Assembly: GCA_947652605.1 (NCBI GenBank)
Contig: OX393579.1
Location: 3,534,001 to 3,598,000 of the forward strand
DNA length: 64,000 nt
Direction: 5' to 3'
Source: Elmis aenea
Taxonomy: Eukaryota; Arthropoda; Insecta; Coleoptera; Elmidae
The translations under genes were made by a program, and so were the position numbers. Below, piece after piece: positions 56,901-64,000 of the stretch. The notes beneath the pieces were generated by a model. The model searched no databases, had not been told where the DNA came from, and saw only the letters and a list, made by a program, of their open reading frames with translations. Position 1 is the stretch's first letter. The number at the start of each line of letters is the position of its first letter.

Positions 56901-59900
56901 TTATTGAAAGACATATGCAAAACAATTTTTTTCATGTAAAGAAGCGATGGATAAACTCTTTCTGTTATATACAAGTCAATAATTAAAATTGTTTATAAAT
57001 AGTCGCTCAAGGAACACATGTATTATCTACAGCACAGTCGTTTTATGAAATTATTAAAAATTAAAACCAGCTTATTGAAAGACATATGCAAAACAATTTT
57101 TTTCATGTAAAGAAGCGATGGGTAAACTCTTTCTGTGATATACAAGTCAATAATTAAAATTGTTTATAAATAGTCGCTCAAGGAACACATGTATTATCTA
57201 CAGCAAGGTCGTTTTATGAAATTATTAAAAATTAAAACCAGCTCATTGAAAGACATATGCAAAACAATTTTTTTCATGTAAAGAAGCGATGGGTAAACTC
57301 TTTCTGTGATATACAAGTCAATAATTAAAATTGTTTATAAATAGTCGCTCAAGGAACACATGTATTATCTACAGCACGGTCGTTTTATGAAATTATTAAA
57401 AATTAAAACCAGCTTATTGAAAGACATATGCAAAACAATTTTTTTCATGTAAAGAAGCGATGGATAAACTCTTTCTGTTATATACAAGTCAATAATTAAA
57501 ATTGTTTATAAATAGTCGCTCAAGGAACACATGTATTATCTACAGCACGGTCGTTTTATGAAATTATTAAAAATTAAAACCAGCTTATTGAAAGACATAT
57601 GCAAAACAATTTTTTTCATGTAAAGAAGCGATGGATAAACTCTTTCTGTTATATACAAGTCAATAATTAAAATTGTTTATAAATAGTCGCTCAAGGAACA
57701 CATGTATTATCTACAGCAAGGTCGTTTTATGAAATTATTAAAAATTAAAACCAGCTTATGGAAAGACATATGCAAAACAATTTTTTTCATGTAAAGAAGC
57801 GATGGATAAACTCTTTCTGTGATATACAAGTCAATAATTAAAATTGTTTATAAATAGTCGCTCAAGGAACACATGTATTATCTACAGCAAGGTCGTTTTA
57901 TGAAATTATTAAAAATTAAAACCAGCTTATTGAAAGACATATGCAAAACAATTTTTTTCATGTAAAGAAGCGATGGGTAAACTCTTTCTGTGATATACAA
58001 GTCAATAATTAAAATTGTTTATAAATAGTCGCTCAAGGAACACATGTATTATCTACAGCACGGTCGTTTTATGAAATTATTAAAAATTAAAACCAGCTTA
58101 TTGAAAGACATATGCAAAACAATTTTTTTCATGTAAAGAAGCGATGGATAAACTCTTCCTGTGATATACAAGTCAATAATTAAAATTGTTTATAAATAGT
58201 CGCTCAAGGAACACATGTATTATCTACAGCACGGTCGTTTTATGAAATTATTAAAAATTAAAACCAGCTTATTGAAAGATATGCAAAACAATTTTTTTCA
58301 TGTAAAGAAGCGATGGGTAAACTCTTTCTGTGATATACAAGTCAATAATTAAAATTGTTTATAAATAGTCGCTCAAAGAACACATGTATTATCTACAGCA
58401 CGGTCGTTTTATGAAATTATTAAAAATTAAAACCAGCTTATTGAAAGACATATGCAAAACAATTTTTTTCATGTAAAGAAGCGATGGGTAAACTCTCTCT
58501 GTGATATACAAATCAATAATTAAAATTGTTTATAAATAGTCGCTCAAGGAACACATGTATTATCTACAGCACGGTCGTTTTATGAAATTATTAAAAATTA
58601 AAACCAGCTTATTGAAAGACATATGCAAAACAATTTTTTTCATGTAAAGAAGCGATGGATAAACTCTTTCTGTTATATACAAGTCAATAATTAAAATTGT
58701 TTATAAATAGTCGCTCAAGGAACACATGTATTATCTACAGCACGGTCGTTTTATGAAATTATTAAAAATTAAAACCAGCTTATTGAAAGACATATGCAAA
58801 ACAATTTTTTTCATGTAAAGAAGCGATGGGTAAACTCTTTCTGTGATATACAAGTCAATAATTAAAATTGTTTATAAATATTCGCTCAAGGAACACATGT
58901 ATTATCTACAGCACGGTCGTTTTATGAAATTATTAAAAATTAAAACCAGCTTATTGAAAGACATATGCAAAACAATTTTTTTCATGTAAAGAAGCGATGG
59001 GTAAACTCTTTCTGTGATATACAAGTCAATAATTAAAATTGTTTATAAATAGTTGCTCAAGGAACACATGTATTATCTACAGCACGGTCGTTTTATGAAA
59101 TTATTAAAAATTAAAACCAGCTTATTGAAAGACATATGCAAAACAATTTTTTTCATGTAAAGAAGCGATGGGTAAACTCTTTCTGTGATATACAAGTCAA
59201 TAATTAAAATTGTTTATAAATAGTCGCTCAAGGAACACATGTATTATCTACAGCACGGTCGTTTTATGAAATTATTAAAAATTAAAACCAGCTTATTGAA
59301 AGACATATGCAAAACAATTTTTTTCATGTAAAGAAGCGATGGATAAACTCTTTCTGTGATATACAAGTCAATAATTAAAATTGTTTATAAATAGTCGCTC
59401 AAGGAACACATGTATTATCTACAGCACGGTCGTTTTATGAAATTATTAAAAATTAAAACCAGCTCATTGAAAGACATATGCAAAACAATTTTTTTCATGT
59501 AAAGAAGCGATGGGTAAACTCTTTCTGTGATATACAAGTCAATAATTAAAATTGTTTATAAATAGTCGCTCAAGGAACACATGTATTATCTACAGCACGA
59601 TCGTTTTATGAAATTATTAAAAATTAAAACCAGCTTATTGAAAGACATATGCAAAACAATTTTTTTCATGTAAAGAAGCGATGGGTAAACTCTTTCTGTG
59701 ATATACAAGTCAATAATTAAAATTGTTTATAAATAGTCGCTCAAGGAACACATGTATTATCTACAGCACGGTCGTTTTATGAAATTATTAAAAATTAAAA
59801 CCAGCTTATTGAAAGACATATGCAAAACAATTTTTTTCATGTAAAGAAGCGATGGGTAAACTCTTTCTGTGATATACAAGTCAATAATTAAAATTGTTTA

Positions 59901-62900
59901 TAAATAGTCGCTCAAAGAACACATGTATTATCTACAGCACAGTCGTTTTATGAAATTATTAAAAATTAAAACCAGCTTATTGAAAGACATATGCAAAACA
60001 ATTTTTTTCATGTAAAGAAGCGATGGGTAAACTCTTTCTGTGATATACAAGTCAATATTTAAAATTGTTTATAAATAGTCGCTCAAGGAACACATGTATT
60101 ATCTACAGCACGGTCGTTTTATGAAATTATTAAAAATTAAAACCAGCTTATTGAAAGACATATGCAAAACAATTTTTTTCATGTAAAGAAGCGATGGATA
60201 AACTCTTTCTGTTATATACAAGTCAATAATTAAAATTGTTTATAAATAGTCGCTCAAGGAACACATGTATTATCTACAGCACGGTCGTTTTATGAAATTA
60301 TTAAAAATTAAAACCAGCTTATTGAAAGACATATGCAAAACAATTTTTTTCATGTAAAGAAGCGATGGATAAACTCTTTCTGTGATATACAAGTCAATAA
60401 TTAAAATTGTTTATAAATAGTCGCTCAAGGAACACATGTATTATCTACAGCACGGTCGTTTTATGAAATTATTAAAAATTAAAACCAGCTCATTGAAAGA
60501 CATATGCAAAACAATTTTTTTCATGTAAAGAAGCGATGGATAAACTCTTTCTGTGATATACAAGTCAATAATTAAAATTGTTTATAAATAGTCGCTCAAG
60601 GAACACATGTATTATCTACAGCACGATCGTTTTATGAAATTATTAAAAATTAAAACCAGCTTATTGAAAGACATATGCAAAACAATTTTTTTCATGTAAA
60701 GAAGCGATGGGTAAACTCTTTCTGTGATATACAAGTCAATAATTAAAATTGTTTATAAATAGTCGCTCAAGGAACACATGTATTATCTACAGCAAGGTCG
60801 TTTTATGAAATTATTAAAAATTAAAACCAGCTTATTGAAAGACATATGCAAAACAATTTTTTTCATGTAAAGAAGCGATGGGTAAACTCTTTCTGTGATA
60901 TACAAGTCAATAATTAAAATTGTTTATAAATAGTCGCTCAAAGAACACATGTATTATCTACAGCACAGTCGTTTTATGAAATTATTAAAAATTAAAACCA
61001 GCTTATTGAAAGACATATGCAAAACAATTTTTTTCATGTAAAGAAGCGATGGGTAAACTCTTTCTGTGATATACAAGTCAATATTTAAAATTGTTTATAA
61101 ATAGTCGCTCAAGGAACACATGTATTATCTACAGCACGGTCGTTTTATGAAATTATTAAAAATTAAAACCAGCTTATTGAAAGACATATGCAAAACAATT
61201 TTTTTCATGTAAAGAAGCGATGGATAAACTCTTTCTGTTATATACAAGTCAATAATTAAAATTGTTTATAAATAGTCGCTCAAGGAACACATGTATTATC
61301 TACAGCACGGTCGTTTTATGAAATTATTAAAAATTAAAACCAGCTTATTGAAAGACATATGCAAAACAATTTTTTTCATGTAAAGAAGCGATGGATAAAC
61401 TCTTCTGTGATATACAAGTCAATAATTAAAATTGTTTATAAATAGTCGCTCAAGGAACACATGTATTATCTACAGCACGGTCGTTTTATGAAATTATTAA
61501 AAATTAAAACCAGCTTATTGAAAGACATATGAAAAACAATTTTTTTCATGTAAAGAAGCGATGGGTAAACTCTTTCTGTGATATACAAGTCAATAATTAA
61601 AATTGTTTATAAATAGTCGCTCAAAGAACACATCTATTATCTACAGCACGGTCGTTTTATGAAATTATTAAAAATTAAAACCAGCTTATTGAAAGACATA
61701 TGCAAAACAATTTTTTTCATGTAAAGAAGCGATGGGTAAACTCTTTCTGTGATATACAAGTCAATAATTAAAATTGTATATAAATAGTCGCTCAAGGAAC
61801 ACATGTATTATCTACAGCACGGTCGTTTTATGAAATTATTAAAAATTAAAACCAGCTTATTGAAAGACATATGCAAAACAATTTTTTTCATGTAAAGAAG
61901 CGATGGATAAACTCTTTCTGTTATATACAAGTCAATAATTAAAATTGTTTATAAATAGTCGCTCAAGGAACACATGTATTATCTACAGCACGGTCGTTTT
62001 ATGAAATTATTAAAAATTAAAACCAGCTTATTGAAAGACATATGCAAAACAATTTTTTTCATGTAAAGAAGCGATGGGTAAACTCTTTCTGTGATATACA
62101 AGTCAATAATTAAAATTGTTTATAAATAGTCGCTCAAGGAACACATGTATTATCTACAGCACGGTCGTTTTATGAAATTATTAAAAATTAAAACCAGCTT
62201 ATTGAAAGACATATGTAAAACAATTTTTTTCATGTAAAGAAGCGATGGGTAAACTCTTTCTGTGATATACAAGTCAATAATTAAAATTGTTTATAAATAG
62301 TCGCTCAAGGAACACATGTATTATCTACAGCAAGGTCGTTTTATGAAATTATTAAAAATTAAAACCAGCTTATTGAAAGACATATGCAAAACAATTTTTT
62401 TCATGTAAAGAAGCGATGGATAAACTCTTTCTGTGATATACAAGTCAATAATTAAAATTGTTTATAAATAGTCGCTCAAGGAACACATGTATTATCTACA
62501 GCAAGGTCGTTTTATGAAATTATTAAAAATTAAAACCAGCTTATTGAAAGACATATGCAAAACAATTTTTTTCATGTAAAGAAGCGATGGGTAAACTCTT
62601 TCTGTGATATACAAGTCAATAATTAAAATTGTTTATAAATAGTCGCTCAAGGAACACATGTATTATCTACAGCACGGTCGTTTTATGAAATTATTAAAAA
62701 TTAAAACCAGCTTATTGAAAGGCATATGCAAAACAATTTTTTTCATGTAAAGAAGCGATGGATAAACTCTTCCTGTGATATACAAGTCAATAATTAAAAT
62801 TGTTTATAAATAGTCGCTCAAGGAACACATGTATTATCTACAGCACGGTCGTTTTATGAAATTATTAAAAATTAAAACCAGCTTATTGAAAGACATATGC

Positions 62901-64000
62901 AAAACAATTTTTTTCATGTGAAGAAGCGATGGATAAACTCTTTCTGTGATATACAAGTCAATAATTAAAATTGTTTATAAATAGTCGCTCAAAGAACACA
63001 TGTATTATCTACAGCACGGTCGTTTTATGAAATTATTAAAAATTAAAACCAGCTTATTGAAAGACATATGCAAAACAATTTTTTTCATGTAAAGAAGCGA
63101 TGGGTAAACTCTTTCTGTGATATACAAGTCAATAATTAAAATTGTTTATAAATAGTCGCTCAAGGAACACATGTATTATCTACAGCAAGGTCGTTTTATG
63201 AAATTATTAAAAATTAAAACCAGCTTATTGAAAGACATATGCAAAACAATTTTTTTCATGTAAAGAAGCGATGGGTAAACTCTTTCTGTGATATACAAGT
63301 CAATAATTAAAATTGTTTATAAATAGTCGCTCAAGGAACACATGTATTATCTACAGCACGGTCGTTTTATGAAATTATTAAAAATTAAAACCAGCTTATT
63401 GAAAGACATATGCAAAACAATTTTTTTCATGTAAAGAAGCGATGGATAAACTCTTCCTGTGATATACAAGTCAATAATTAAAATTGTTTATAAATAGTCG
63501 CTCAAGGAACACATGTTATATCTACAGCACGGTCGTTTTATGAAATTATTAAAAATTAAAACCAGCTTATTGAAAGACATATGCAAAACAATTTTTTTCA
63601 TGTAAAGAAGCGATGGGTAAACTCTTTCTGTGATATACAAGTCAATAATTAAAATTGTTTATAAATAGTCGCTCAAGGAACACATGTATTATCTACAGCA
63701 CGGTCGTTTTATGAAATTATTAAAAATTAAAACCAGCTTATTGAAAGACATATGCAAAACAATTTTTTTCATGTAAAGAAGCGATGGATAAACTCTTTCT
63801 GTTATATACAAGTCAATAATTAAAATTGTTTATAAATAGTCGCTCAAGGAACACATGTATTATCTACAGCACGGTCGTTTTATGAAATTATTAAAAATTA
63901 AAACCAGCTTATTGAAAGACATATGCAAAACAATTTTTTTCATGTAAAGAAGCGATGGATAAACTCTTTCTGTGATATACAAGTCAATAATTAAAATTGT
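50955..64000 (+). repeat. 171-bp satellite, array 2 (about 76 monomers, runs off the window), with higher-order repeats
   Basis: Head-to-tail monomers such as CATATGCAAAACAATTTTTT ... TCGCTCAAGGAACACATG ... CGGTCGTTTTATGAAATTAT, near-identical. Diagnostic variants recur at fixed spacing: ATATGTTTTATCTAC at 52,771 and 55,492; a 15-bp deletion after TTTTTCATGTAAA at about 53,375 and 56,096, both 2,721 bp apart (16 monomers less 15 bp). CAATATTTAAAATTG at about 60,053 and 61,079 and CACGATCG at 59,596 and 60,622 are 1,026 bp apart (6 monomers). So the array holds a 16-mer and a 6-mer higher-order unit. Array 2 monomers carry GAAGCGATGG. No gene lies inside it. Confidence 0.98.

Noticed and set aside
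47948..64000. CRISPR-like regular repeats
   Set aside because: Repeats are 171 bp head to tail with no spacers, in a eukaryotic sequence. This is a satellite.
50955..64000. Primate alpha satellite (same 171-bp length)
   Set aside because: The sequence is unrelated, no CENP-B-box-like motif was seen, and the flanking genes and transposons are insect-like. The length match alone is not evidence.
1..64000. tRNA, rRNA, riboswitch or bacterial-type promoter and terminator
   Set aside because: None recognised by eye. The sequence is eukaryotic nuclear DNA. A tRNAscan or Rfam run would be needed to exclude small RNA genes.

Overview
This is eukaryotic nuclear DNA, most likely from an insect. It is AT-rich, with phase-consistent GT-AG introns of 52-58 nt, two mariner copies, several families of non-LTR retrotransposon, many TA-flanked miniature elements ending in TACAGGGTG, and a large satellite array. 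The order cannot be settled from the sequence. Nothing prokaryotic is present.

Layout. (a) 1-360: a GC-rich patch holding what looks like the first coding exon of a minus-strand gene that continues out of the window to the left. (b) 360-33,500: mostly transposon debris in AT-rich spacer. It includes two broken mariners, RTE-like and Jockey-like LINE fragments, a perfect 150-bp-arm palindrome at 5.1-5.5 kb, and a four-deep nest at 15.6-18.3 kb (MITE > PIF/Harbinger > foldback element > LINE 3' end). Candidate non-coding exons or promoters lie at 28.0-28.3 and 32.7-33.5 kb. (c) 33.5-37.7 kb: spacer with two sets of short local duplications and a 315-bp hAT MITE with a perfect 8-bp target duplication. 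(d) 37,771-47,537, minus strand: the one intact protein gene. It has 14 exons whose phases all fit and encodes 881 aa with an unassigned N-terminal domain, a BTB domain, a helical middle, a second BTB domain with a BACK-like region, and a short UBA/HBS1-N-like C-terminus. Its introns carry a 40-41-bp minisatellite, a foldback element with a transposase HTH fragment, a LINE fragment, and a hAT-like element containing a 1.5-kb palindrome that itself contains a Stowaway-like element. (e) 47,948-64,000: 171-bp tandem satellite with higher-order structure. It starts only about 410 bp upstream of the BTB gene's start codon and is interrupted once (49,409-50,954) by a fragment of a repeated insect gene family.

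Only the BTB gene, and perhaps the gene whose first exon is at the left edge, look like working host genes. Every transposon-derived reading frame I could follow is broken by stops, frameshifts, truncation or nested insertions. The strongest leads are the domain set of the BTB protein, the satellite/gene-fragment junctions with the higher-order repeat, the perfect palindrome, and the nested insertion next to a splice site of the BTB gene.
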